Shown: piece by piece, positions 1 through 7,237 of the stretch
Layout: each line of letters starts with the position of its first letter
Position numbering within the stretch: position 1 is the stretch's first letter
Origin: Sva-07 sp963793335
GTDB taxonomy: Bacteria; Actinomycetota; Acidimicrobiia; Acidimicrobiales; Ilumatobacteraceae
Assembly: GCA_963793335.1 (NCBI GenBank)
Contig: CAWBZS010000020.1
Span: 1 to 64,000, forward strand
Direction: 5' to 3'
DNA: 64,000 bases
Translations under genes and position numbers: made by a program
The notes under the pieces: model-generated
Told to the model about the DNA's origin: nothing
The model's database searches: none
Seen by the model: the letters and a program-made list of their open reading frames with translations, nothing else

Positions 1-96
1 TAATCAGGGGCTGTCACAGAGTTCCGGGGCGCGGCTTCGCCACACGTCCGCGACGCGTGGCACCGCCACCTCGAGCGTGCGATGTCTCTCGTCTCG

Positions 97-540
97 TCAG
101 CAGCCCGCAGACGCCTGGAGGGTTCGACAGGCCTGTGCCATCCGGTTCGGTGGGAGTGTGGTCACCAGTCGCCGGAAGGTGGTGCGGGGGATCGTGTGGA
201 TGTTGTCGAAGTTGACGACGCAGTCCGTCGGTACGCCGTCGGCCGGTGTCAGCGGCAGATCGGAGACCAACCCTCGCTCGGTGCGGGTCAGGGCAGCCAC
301 AACGGCGGAGACGACCCGGTCTGCCACCGGGTCACGCGTGAGGACCAGGACGGGGCGGTCGGCGTCGTGTTCAGCGGCCAGCCGGTCGAGGTGCTGGCGG
401 ACTGCTTCGCGCAGGAGCGCGGATCGGTCGGTACCGAGTTCGTTTGCCGAGTGCTGGATCGCTGCGGCATCCTCGTCGTCGACGCGAGAGCTCAGGTCTA
501 CGTCGACCCGATTCTGCTCGATGGCAACCCCGCCGGAAAT
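97..540 (-). pseudogene. Decayed RHH antitoxin / MazF-like toxin remnant fused in frame
   Basis: One open frame on the minus strand reads first as a ribbon-helix-helix antitoxin (beta strand VDVDLSSRV, helices around DEDAAAIQHSANELG and DRSALLREAVRQHLDRL) and then, with no stop, as the body of a MazF/PemK-type endoribonuclease (RPVLVLTRDPVADR, LPLTPADGVPTDCVVNF, DNIHTIPRTTFRRL). The MazF N-terminal strand (normally about 20 residues with an RGEVWW-like motif) and the antitoxin tail are missing, so an internal deletion appears to have fused the two genes. No ATG, GTG or TTG lies in frame upstream of the antitoxin part. The remnant follows directly after the thioesterase stop. I infer an inactive toxin-antitoxin relic. 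A translated MazF fragment from GTG at 327 is possible but would lack the N-terminal strand. Confidence 0.6.
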
Positions 541-542
541 GG

Positions 543-986
543 TCAGGACGGCCCGCCGAGGATGGCGAACGTGCCGGCGGCGGTGGCGATCAGCCGCTGG
601 TCCTCGCCGACGACGCGCCCGTCGAGGTGCACCACGCTGCGGCCCAGCTTGACCACGGTGGCCGTGGCCGTCAGGCGGCCGGCGACGGCTGGACGGATGA
701 ACCGCAGCGACACCTCGATGCTGGCGCAGTACCGGCCCGGTTCGTCGAGGGCGCTCATCGTCGCCTTGCCCATCGCCGTGTCGACCAGCGCGAACAGCAC
801 CGCGCCGTGGACCACGCCGTTGGGGTTGAGGTGGTCGCTTCCCACCTCGACGTGGGCGAGCCCGACACCGGGTTCGTCGCCCGTCAGCTCCATGCCCAGG
901 TACCGCTTCAACGGAAAGTCGCCGTACTCGGAGGCGGCCTCGGTGGTGCCGTCGGCCGGTGCCCCTTCATCGTTGCTCGCCGTCAT
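543..986 (-). CDS. PaaI-type hotdog-fold thioesterase
   Basis: The 147-residue product fits the PaaI/YbgC acyl-CoA thioesterase family. The hotdog signature LNPNGVVHGAVLFALVD (about residues 53-69) includes the conserved HG and the following acidic residue. A second beta block (VSLRFIRPAVAGRLTATATV) and a final strand complete the fold. The family hydrolyses acyl-CoA or aryl-CoA thioesters in the cytoplasm; the substrate cannot be read from sequence. The ATG at 986 is chosen because the conserved domain starts about 30 residues later; a longer reading frame upstream overlaps cutA in another frame. The gene is last in a minus-strand run LmbE-cutA-thioesterase, with 98 nt separating it from cutA. 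Confidence 0.8.
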   Translation of the reverse strand: MTASNDEGAPADGTTEAASEYGDFPLKRYLGMELTGDEPGVGLAHVEVGSDHLNPNGVVHGAVLFALVDTAMGKATMSALDEPGRYCASIEVSLRFIRPAVAGRLTATATVVKLGRSVVHLDGRVVGEDQRLIATAAGTFAILGGPS

Positions 987-1084
987 CGGAACGAAGGCTA
1001 CGCGTCCCGTCGTTTCGCTCACCCAGCCGACGAGGGGGTCCTTTCGGCTACACGTCAGCGATGTCGCCGGTCGGGTCGCGCTCG

Positions 1085-1405
1085 TCAGCGACGGGTCTGC
1101 TCGTCGATCCACGCAAGGTAGTCGTGAGAACCGTCGAGCGGGACCGCGGTGATCGCTGGCAGTTCGTAGGAGTGCAGCGAACGCACCGTCTCGACGATCG
1201 CGTCGAAGCGATCCACCCGCGTCGCCGCGGTGATCAGCACCTCGTCGTCGTGTTCGACCACCCGCTTCCACTCGTAGACACTCGAGATCGGCGCGAGGTG
1301 GGCGCACGCCACCAGATGGGCCTCGACCAGTGCATCGGCGATGGTGCCGGCCTCCGCCGGCGAGCCGCACGTGATGCGCACCTCGCAGTGTCCGAGCGTC
1401 GTCAC
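1085..1405 (-). CDS. cutA: CutA1 divalent cation tolerance protein
   Basis: At 106 residues this is a full-length CutA1. Visible family features are the early strand CEVRITCGSPAEAGTIA, the hallmark segment LVACAHLAPISSVYEWK (about residues 31-47) and the C-terminal HSYELPAITAVPLDGSHDYLAWI. CutA forms trimers with a PII-like ferredoxin fold and is linked to copper and other divalent-cation tolerance, although its molecular role is unsettled. The GTG start at 1405 overlaps the stop codon of the upstream LmbE-family gene (GTGA), implying translational coupling, and a GGTGGA-like ribosome site lies just before it. Confidence 0.9.
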   Translation of the reverse strand: MTTLGHCEVRITCGSPAEAGTIADALVEAHLVACAHLAPISSVYEWKRVVEHDDEVLITAATRVDRFDAIVETVRSLHSYELPAITAVPLDGSHDYLAWIDEQTRR

Positions 1406-2184
1406 TCCACCATCTTCCACGCCTCGACATGATGTTCCTCGGCCCCGACGGTCCATCCGTCATCGATCAGCAGCGATCGCTCAGCCGATGAGCTCGAACG
1501 TCGCGCGAGCGGTGTACCCATGCGCTCACCGGCCGCGGTGGCGGCGCCCCGCAGGAACTCGTCGGGCGAGGCCATGTCGCCCCCCAGGTTGTCGAGGACA
1601 CGCGGTGCGCGGCCAGCGGGGCAACACCGACGTCGAACGTGTCGGTCGTGTCGACGCCGTGGGACGGTTGCGGACTGCCGCTGAAGGCCACGAAGCGGGA
1701 GCCGTCCCACGCGTCGCCCCGATCGCCGAACACCCACGGGTTCGCTGCATCTCGCACCGCGTCGAGCAGTGACCGGCCGACCGCCCGGTGGTCGGGTGGT
1801 TCCAGCTCGGTCCACCCAGCTGTCGCGGAAGTTGATCGACAACACCACCTCGGGCCGGTGACGCCGAACCGCCGCCGCCAGATCGGCGCGCAACTCGAGG
1901 CCCTCCACGATCGAGCCGTCGGGCCAGCCGAGGAACTCGACGTCGTCGACACCGACGACGCGGCAACTCGCTATCTGCTCCTCCCGGCGCAGGGGGCCGA
2001 CCTCCGCCGGCGTCATCGTCGAGATGCCCGCCTCGCCGTCGGACACCAGCACGTAGGCGATGTGCTTGCCCTGCTGCGTCCAACGTGCCACCGCAGCGGC
2101 CGCGCCGTACTCCATGTCGTCGGGATGGGCGACCACGGCGAGCGCCCGCTCCCAGTCCTCGGGGAGCACGTCCAGGTCGGCCAT
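1402..2184 (-). CDS. PIG-L/LmbE-family deacetylase (frameshifted in this sequence)
   Basis: The N-terminus carries the PIG-L zinc site AHPDD (about residues 19-23) in VVAHPDDMEYGAAAAV, followed by SDGEAG and REEQIAS blocks typical of LmbE-like N-acetylglucosaminyl deacetylases. The C-terminal block LDNLGGDMASPDEF is in the same frame. Between about 1590 and 1815 the homologous residues (PPDHRAVGRSLLDAVRDA, NPWVFGDRG, HGVDTTDTFDVGVAPLAAH) are in another frame, so two opposite single-base shifts, near 1810 (+1) and 1595 (-1), disrupt the gene. The flanks remain conserved, which points to sequencing error. Family members deacetylate amino sugars, including mycothiol intermediates; the true substrate is unknown. 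It overlaps cutA by 4 nt. A CACACT box 6-7 nt before the ATG could be the -10 of a leaderless mRNA. Confidence 0.75.
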   Translation of the reverse strand: MADLDVLPEDWERALAVVAHPDDMEYGAAAAVARWTQQGKHIAYVLVSDGEAGISTMTPAEVGPLRREEQIASCRVVGVDDVEFLGWPDGSIVEGLELRADLAAAVRRHRPEVVLSINFRDSWVDRAGTTRPPGGRPVTARRGARCSEPVGVRRSGRRVGRLPLRGLQRQSATVPRRRHDRHVRRRCCPAGRAPRVLDNLGGDMASPDEFLRGAATAAGERMGTPLARRSSSSAERSLLIDDGWTVGAEEHHVEAWKMVE

Positions 2185-2277
2185 GGCACGAGTGTGCCAG
2201 GTGGCGAGCGACCGGTCGATCGGAACAGCCCTGCCAGGGGGTGCTCGGCCCGCTCTGGCCGCACGCCTGCCTTCGGC

Positions 2278-2673
2278 TCAGTCGGTCGGATCGATACGTT
2301 CGAACCGACTGACCCGGTGGATGCCGTAGTCCGACTCTTCGTGCAGCGCCCGCACCAGGGTGACGGGGTGCGGGAATCGGGCATCGAACTCGGCCTGCAG
2401 CGTCCGCTGGAGCTGCTCGTCGCCCACCTTCCGCCACGACTCGATCGACTCCCACACGAAGGTCAACACGATCCGCCCGGGATGTGCATCGTCGAGCCAC
2501 ACCTCCTTCGACAGGAACGGGATGCGGTCGAAACCGTCGGTGTGGGCCTCACCCAACGTCCACACCTCGTGGTCGACCGCCAGGAACTCCTCGACGTGCT
2601 CGGGGGCGACCTCGAACACCAGCACCTCGACCGGCATGTGTTCATGTGAGGTGTAGCGGTAGCCGTTCGACAC
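2278..2673 (-). CDS. TIGR03792-like conserved protein, copy 1
   Basis: A 131-residue protein resembling the uncharacterised TIGR03792 family. Recognisable pieces are VEVLVFEVAPEHVEEFLAVD, EVWTLGEA, KEVWLDDAHPGRIVLTFVW and WESIESWRKVGDEQL. The alternating strand and helix pattern with a WxS-x-E-xW motif suggests a dimeric alpha-beta barrel (ABM-like) fold; no function is known. It is the most divergent of three copies in the first 7.2 kb; copy 2 (5343-5593) is broken and copy 3 (6787-7197) is intact. The GTG start at 2673 is set by alignment with copy 3, which also begins with GTG. The sequence just upstream of the start is shared between copies. Confidence 0.65.
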   Translation of the reverse strand: MSNGYRYTSHEHMPVEVLVFEVAPEHVEEFLAVDHEVWTLGEAHTDGFDRIPFLSKEVWLDDAHPGRIVLTFVWESIESWRKVGDEQLQRTLQAEFDARFPHPVTLVRALHEESDYGIHRVSRFERIDPTD

Positions 2674-2739
2674 GAGCTCGACCGTAGCGGTCCGTCCTGA
2701 ACGACCTCACCGTGTCCGGGGCGGTGCTGCTGCGCTGTG

Positions 2740-3150
2740 TCAGGTGGCCGAGCGGCCGACGCCGATGTCGTCTCGCAGGTCCTTGCCGTAGACGATCTCC
2801 TTGCCGAATGGGAACAGGGCGAGTGGGACGAACTTGAACGACTGGATCCCGAACGGGATGCCGATGATCGTGATGCACAGCAGCACGCCGGAGACGGCGT
2901 AGGAGATCGCGAGCAGCACACCGGGGATGAACCACAAGATGTTGCCGATCAGGCCGCCGGTGGCCGCATTCGGTGACGGCACCGCGGTGCGCCCGAACGG
3001 CCAGAGCGCGAAGTTGGCGAGCTTGAAGCACTGGCGTCCGAACGGCAGCAGGATGATGGTGATCGACAGGAGCACACCGAGGAACGCCCAGGCGATCGCC
3101 ATCCAGAAGCCGTTCAGGATCAACCACAAGATGTTGCCGATGGTACGCAT
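2740..3150 (-). CDS. YccF-family inner membrane protein
   Basis: The 136-residue product contains two tandem YccF (DUF307) units: GNILWLILNGFWMAIAWAFL with IILLPFGRQCFKLANFALWPFG, and GNILWFIPGVLLAISYAVSG with IIGIPFGIQSFKFVPLALFPFG. Each unit has a hydrophobic helix pair followed by the IPFG/LPFG-x-Q-xFK motif that defines the family. It should sit in the cytoplasmic membrane with about four short membrane helices. The family's function is unknown. The start MRTIGNILW gives the canonical length; longer in-frame extensions upstream run into the opposite-strand gene and are not credible. It is divergent from the gene at 3226. Confidence 0.85.
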   Translation of the reverse strand: MRTIGNILWLILNGFWMAIAWAFLGVLLSITIILLPFGRQCFKLANFALWPFGRTAVPSPNAATGGLIGNILWFIPGVLLAISYAVSGVLLCITIIGIPFGIQSFKFVPLALFPFGKEIVYGKDLRDDIGVGRSAT

Positions 3151-3225
3151 TGGCCCCACTGTTGCTCGGGGACGCCTCGCTGACAAACCTCGGTGGCGAC
3201 CTGCCGAGGTAGAACGTGCGGAGCC

Positions 3226-4032
3226 ATGCAGAACCGATACGCCGGCGACCTCGGCGACTTCCTGAAGCTCGGGCTCCTTCGATGGCTCGTTGCGTCGACG
3301 GACGTTGGGCCGATGGTCGATGCGCCGCCGCACCGGCTCGGCGTCGTCTGGTACCTCGCACCCGACGAGTCGCACAACGCCGACGGCAAGCACGTGGCCT
3401 ACCTCGATCCGCACGGCGCGGCCGGCGAGCAGCTCCGGCCGCTCGACCCCGACCTCTTCGACCGCTTGGCGGCGATGGTGGCGGGTGGTGAGCGGTCCGT
3501 TGCACAGATCGAAGCGTCCGGCGTGCTCCCGGCCGGGAGCCGCACGTTCGGCGAGGTCCTGCAGTTCGGCGACCTGAAGCCGAGTGCCACCGCCGCCCGA
3601 GTCGAGCGACGACGGGCATGGGTGCGCGGAGCGCTCCGGGCCACCGCCGACTGCTCGGTCGTGTTCGTCGATCCGGACAACGGCCTGCGCCGATCCGACC
3701 ACCCGATGCGGCCCCATCGATCCAAGGCGGAGAAGCACGCGTACCTCGACGAACTCGGCGGGTTCGTCGAGCGGGGTCAGAGCATCGTCGCCTATCACCA
3801 TGCCGATCGTTCGGCGACGGTGCCGATCCAGGCAGCGCGGCGGATGGCGGACGCCACCGAGGAACTGGGAGTCGAACCGCTCGCCGCGGTTCGGGCATCA
3901 CGTGGAACCACCCGGCTGTTCCTCGTCGTGCCGGCACCCGCGCATCGAGAGCACCTGCGGAGCCGGCTGCACGACCTCGAACAGTCCCCGTGGGCGGACG
4001 AGCTGGTCGTGTACTGGGCGGCTGATCGGTGA
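3226..4032 (+). CDS. Conserved protein of unknown function (MQNRYAGDLGDFLKLGLLR family)
   Basis: A 268-residue soluble protein that starts with the motif MQNRYAGDLGDFLKLGLLR, seen at the start of a widespread uncharacterised bacterial family. Other family-like blocks are GVVWYLAPDESHNADGKH (about residues 42-59), FVDPDNGL (about 147-154) and a C-terminal SRGTTRLFLVV strand. The FVDPDNG motif and the alternating strands suggest an enzymatic alpha/beta core, but no catalytic assignment is safe. The start ATG is placed at the conserved motif; 11 further in-frame residues upstream look non-coding. It is divergent from yccF and 183 nt upstream of an AAA ATPase on the same strand. Neighbouring plus-strand genes here could form an accessory pair. 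Confidence 0.6.
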   Translation: MQNRYAGDLGDFLKLGLLRWLVASTDVGPMVDAPPHRLGVVWYLAPDESHNADGKHVAYLDPHGAAGEQLRPLDPDLFDRLAAMVAGGERSVAQIEASGVLPAGSRTFGEVLQFGDLKPSATAARVERRRAWVRGALRATADCSVVFVDPDNGLRRSDHPMRPHRSKAEKHAYLDELGGFVERGQSIVAYHHADRSATVPIQAARRMADATEELGVEPLAAVRASRGTTRLFLVVPAPAHREHLRSRLHDLEQSPWADELVVYWAADR

Positions 4033-4215
4033 CGACGCCGGCGAGCGGGCGCGCCGATCGTGCGCCGCTCGTCCTCGCCGACATCTCTGCGACACCCCTT
4101 CGTCATGATCGAGCCATGGCCCGGCTCGACTCCTCCGCCGCTCCTCATCCGATTCGGCGACAGCGCGTGCTTCGTTGTCGAGCGATGTCTAACGTGTCTA
4201 GAGCGGGCCGAGCCG

Positions 4216-5349
4216 ATGTCCGCGGTGAATCCGTTTCGTCCCACGTTCGGGACCAGCCCACCACTGCTGGTCGGGCGTGAGCAACTCCTCGACGCGTTCG
4301 TCTCGGCGCTCGATGAGGGACCAGGATCGCCGGGTCGAGCCACCGTGTACACCGGGGCTCGTGGGGTGGGCAAGACGGTCATGCTCAACGCCGTCGAAGA
4401 CACGGCGCGACAACAGGGTTGGATCGTCATCTCCGAAACGGCGACCGCAGGCTTGGTCGGGCGACTCGTCGACGACGCGCTGCCCGCCGCACGCCGGATC
4501 ATGGAGGGTGACGGCCCGCGACGCCGCATCAGTGGCGTGAGCCTGCCCGTCATCGGCGGAGGTGTCACCCTCGACGTCGAGGACGACCCGCAGCGTTCGG
4601 GCCTGCGCACGCAGCTCACCGAACTGGCCGTCACCGCCGAGGAGCACCACACCGGTGTGCTGGTCACCGTCGACGAGATCCAGGCCGCCGACATCGACGA
4701 ACTCCGAACCCTCGCCACCACGGTCCAGCACTGTTTCCGGGAGAACCGGAACGTTGCGTTCGTCGCCGCCGGACTGCCCGCGGCCCTCGAGCCCATCCTC
4801 AACGACGACGTGCTCACGTTCCTGCGCCGAGCCGACCGCTACGAACTCGCCGCCCTCGACGTCGACGACGTGGTCCGAGCGATCCACCGACCGATCGACG
4901 ACGCCGGCCGCAGCATCACCCGGGAGGCACTCGAACGCGCGTCGGTCGCGACCGCCGGCTACCCGTTCATGATCCAGCTCGTCGGCTACCACAGCTACCG
5001 CCAACACCCCGACCGCACGGCGATCGACGCCGACGACGTCGACAAGGGAGTCGAAGCAGCTCGCCGCCGGCTCGGCCAGCTCGTGATCGAACCGGAACTG
5101 ACGGCGCTGTCCGACGTGGATCGAAGGTTTCTGCTCGCCATGTCCCACGACGACGGCGCCTCGAAGATGGCCGACATCCAACGCCGTCTCGGCGACGACG
5201 TCAACGCCAACTACGCCAGCCAGTACCGGCTGCGCCTGATCAAGGCCGAGGTCATCGTCCCCGCCACACACGGCTTCGTGGACTTCGCCTTGCCGGCGAT
5301 GCGTGAGTACCTGCGAGCGCAGCAGACCCCGGCCACTCGAAACGACTGA
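4216..5349 (+). CDS. AAA-family ATP-binding protein
   Basis: A 377-residue ATPase. The N-terminal stretch VNPFRPTFGTSPPLLVGRE is typical of actinobacterial stand-alone ATPases of the archaeal-ATPase/AAA_16 type. Walker A GARGVGKT lies at about residues 46-53 and a Walker B-like strand VLVTVDEIQ at about 147-155, followed by an arginine-rich lid and a C-terminal winged-helix-like region. No partner domain identifies a pathway; relatives are often orphan or mobile-element associated. The ATG at 4216 precedes the conserved N-terminus. Notably, its last codons and stop (ACTCGAAACGACTGA) coincide with the 3' edge of the broken TIGR03792-like copy on the opposite strand, so the ATPase segment seems to have been joined into that locus and to have removed the end of the older gene. 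Confidence 0.75.
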   Translation: MSAVNPFRPTFGTSPPLLVGREQLLDAFVSALDEGPGSPGRATVYTGARGVGKTVMLNAVEDTARQQGWIVISETATAGLVGRLVDDALPAARRIMEGDGPRRRISGVSLPVIGGGVTLDVEDDPQRSGLRTQLTELAVTAEEHHTGVLVTVDEIQAADIDELRTLATTVQHCFRENRNVAFVAAGLPAALEPILNDDVLTFLRRADRYELAALDVDDVVRAIHRPIDDAGRSITREALERASVATAGYPFMIQLVGYHSYRQHPDRTAIDADDVDKGVEAARRRLGQLVIEPELTALSDVDRRFLLAMSHDDGASKMADIQRRLGDDVNANYASQYRLRLIKAEVIVPATHGFVDFALPAMREYLRAQQTPATRND

Positions 5350-5593
5350 CCCGGTGGATGCCGAAATCGGACTCCTCGTGGAGTGAGCGCAGCAGCGTGA
5401 CGGGGTGTGCGGGAACCGGGCGTCGAATTGGGCCTGCAGCGCCTGCTGGAGTTGCTCGTCACCGACGAGTCGCCACGACTCGATCGATTCCCAGACGAAC
5501 GTCAACACGATGCGCCCGGGGTGGGCGTCGTCGAGCCACACCTCCTTCGACGGGAAGTCGCTCACCGGAGCTGTAGCGATAGTCGCTCGTCAC
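5343..5593 (-). pseudogene. TIGR03792-like gene, copy 2, broken
   Basis: This is a decayed copy of the genes at 2278-2673 and 6787-7197. It begins with GTG at 5593 (TSDYRYSSGERLPVE) and then jumps directly to the segment equivalent to KEVWLDDAHPGRI. Comparison with copy 3 shows a deletion of about 119 nt between two GTCGA pentamers, which shifts the frame. A second lesion, an extra TG near 5407 compared with copy 3, shifts the frame after ARFPH. The last codons after the VSRFE equivalent are replaced by the 3' end of the ATPase gene on the other strand. I see no way for it to make a full protein. Confidence 0.75.
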
Positions 5594-5642
5594 CCGTGCG
5601 ACGGTAGTGGCCTCGAGCGCCGGGGCGACTCAGCCGATCTAC

Positions 5643-6188
5643 TCAGCCGGTCGGTCGGACGAACGCTTGGATGAACTCGAAGTCGCCGAGTTCACCTTCC
5701 ACCACGACGTCGCCGAACTCACCTGCGGCCAAGGAGTCGACCTCCACGCCGGGCGCGCCGACTCGGATCCGCAGAATCGTCGTCGCCGTTTCGGGCCCGC
5801 CATCGAGGATCTCGAGCGTGTCACCAGGCCGCAGCACACCGGCTTCCACCTCGCCTGCGAGCACCACGGTGCCCGGGCCGTCGTCGAGGATCGTGTACTT
5901 GTCGAACGAGCTGAAGGCGACCGCATCGCCGGGCAAAGTGGCGTCGGTGCCCGGCTCGGCCATCGTGGTGGCCGGCGCATCGGCCACCGTCACCCCTGTC
6001 GACTCGACCGCCGAAACCGCCGGGGCAACCGTGGTGTCGACGGCGACCGGTGTCGGCGCATCCTCGACCGAGCTGGTCGACTCCGAAGCGTCGGAGCCGC
6101 AGGCGGCAAGCATCGCGATGGTCGAGACCACGCCTAGCGTCCGCAGGACACGGGTCGAGTGTTTCGTGCGAGCCGGGCAACGTGGCAT
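5643..6188 (-). CDS. Lipoprotein with EF-Tu domain 2-like beta barrel
   Basis: A 181-residue predicted lipoprotein: basic N-terminus, hydrophobic segment LRTLGVVSTIAM and lipobox LAAC with the cysteine at about residue 30. A Ser/Thr/Val-rich linker follows (about 31-85). The C-terminal half (FDKYTILDDGPGTVVLAGEV, LRPGDTLEIL, TTILRIRVG, DSLAAGEFGDVVVEG) has the strand order and RPGD turn of domain 2 of translation GTPases, where that barrel packs against the GTPase domain. There is no G domain here, so the barrel is used alone outside the membrane; its ligand is unknown. It stands as a single minus-strand gene between the broken TIGR03792-like copy and a PPOX oxidoreductase gene. Confidence 0.7.
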   Translation of the reverse strand: MPRCPARTKHSTRVLRTLGVVSTIAMLAACGSDASESTSSVEDAPTPVAVDTTVAPAVSAVESTGVTVADAPATTMAEPGTDATLPGDAVAFSSFDKYTILDDGPGTVVLAGEVEAGVLRPGDTLEILDGGPETATTILRIRVGAPGVEVDSLAAGEFGDVVVEGELGDFEFIQAFVRPTG

Positions 6189-6291
6189 CTCGGCACCCTA
6201 CGACAGCGGTGGTCGACCGGATCAGCTCACAAGCGAGCGCTGCACCGCGTAGTCCGGGCGTGCAGTCCGGCCGCGCAGGTCCGAGCCGTCG

Positions 6292-6714
6292 TCAATCGGC
6301 GACGCCGAACGCGGCGGTCACCTTCGTTGCATGAAGCCGCACCAGGAGTTCCCCCGGTACGCCGTTGCGTCGACCGAACTCCTCGGCGCGATCGGCACCC
6401 ATGTAGCGGCCGCCGATCAGGGTGGCGAACCGACGGACCTCGTCGAGGTCGTCGTGCAACGTGACCGTTCCGTCGATCTTCACGAACGAGAACGGCGGTG
6501 CATCGTCGTCGACCACCAGCGACGCCCTGCCCTCCCGGGCGAGCGACCGACCCTTGCCGGTGTCGGCGCCCGTGTTGAACACGACGTCGTCACCGTCGAG
6601 CACGAACCAGATCGGCGCCACGTGCGGCGCACCGTTGGAAGCGACCCACGCGATCTTGCCGGTGCGAGTACCGGTCAGCAGGAAGTCGCGCACCCGAGCA
6701 TCGATCGAAGCCAT
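6292..6714 (-). CDS. PPOX-class F420-dependent oxidoreductase
   Basis: A 140-residue split-barrel flavin/deazaflavin protein. Typical pieces are KIAWVASNGAPHVAPIWFV, VVFNTGADTGKGRSLARE, RASLVVDDDAPPFSFVKIDG and a C-terminal LVRLHATKVTAAFG, matching the TIGR03618-like F420-binding PPOX group of actinobacteria. These enzymes use reduced F420 for hydride transfer to varied substrates; the substrate here is not predictable. The ATG at 6714 (MASIDARVRDFL) starts immediately before the conserved barrel; an in-frame upstream extension lacks family similarity. A CATACT box lies 5 nt before the start and may be the -10 of a leaderless transcript. Confidence 0.85.
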   Translation of the reverse strand: MASIDARVRDFLLTGTRTGKIAWVASNGAPHVAPIWFVLDGDDVVFNTGADTGKGRSLAREGRASLVVDDDAPPFSFVKIDGTVTLHDDLDEVRRFATLIGGRYMGADRAEEFGRRNGVPGELLVRLHATKVTAAFGVAD

Positions 6715-6786
6715 GCCCCAGTATGACCATCCGCTCCATCGGCCGAGTGCCGCGCCCACTCGGTCTCGACATCTGCCGGCTCGCGA

Positions 6787-7197
6787 TCATCCATGGTGCA
6801 CGGTTCCCGGCTGGTCGATCCGCTCGAAGCGACTGACCCGATGGATGCCGAAGTTCGACTCCTCGTGGAGCGCGCGCAGCAGCGTGACGGGGTGCGGGAA
6901 CCGGGCGTCGAACTCGGCCTGCAGTGACTGCTGGAGCTGCTCGTCGCCCACCAGCCGCCACGACTCGATCGACTCCCAGACGAACGTCAACACGATGCGC
7001 CCGGGGTGGGCGTCGTCGAGCCAGACCTCCTTCGACAGGAACGGAATGTGCTCGACGCCGTCGACATGTGCCTCACCCAACGTCCACACGTCGTGGTCGA
7101 CGGCCAGGAACTCCTCGACGTGTTCGGGAGCGACCTCGAAGACCATGACCTCGACGGGGAGACGTTCACCGGAGGTGTAGCGGGAGTCGCTCGTCAC
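6787..7197 (-). CDS. TIGR03792-like conserved protein, copy 3
   Basis: An intact 136-residue paralogue of copy 1 (2278-2673), differing mainly in the first 40 residues and at the C-terminus (DQPGTVHHG tail). The core VEVMVFEVAPEHVEEFLAVD, KEVWLDDAHPGRIVLTFVW and EESNFGIHRVSRFERID is shared almost unchanged. Its nucleotide sequence is closest to the broken copy 2, so those two probably arose by the more recent duplication. The start is GTG at 7197, with the segment TACGGTCGA upstream conserved among copies. Function unknown; soluble, probably dimeric alpha-beta barrel. It lies 41 nt after the SARP-type regulator gene on the same strand and could be read through from it. Confidence 0.65.
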   Translation of the reverse strand: MTSDSRYTSGERLPVEVMVFEVAPEHVEEFLAVDHDVWTLGEAHVDGVEHIPFLSKEVWLDDAHPGRIVLTFVWESIESWRLVGDEQLQQSLQAEFDARFPHPVTLLRALHEESNFGIHRVSRFERIDQPGTVHHG

Positions 7198-7237
7198 CCG
7201 TTCGACCGTACCGCCGAGTCGGGGCCAGCAGCCGTCG

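Noticed and set aside
1..96. Possible gene at the left edge
   Set aside because: No frame here shows a domain or a ribosome site; the segment is too short to judge.
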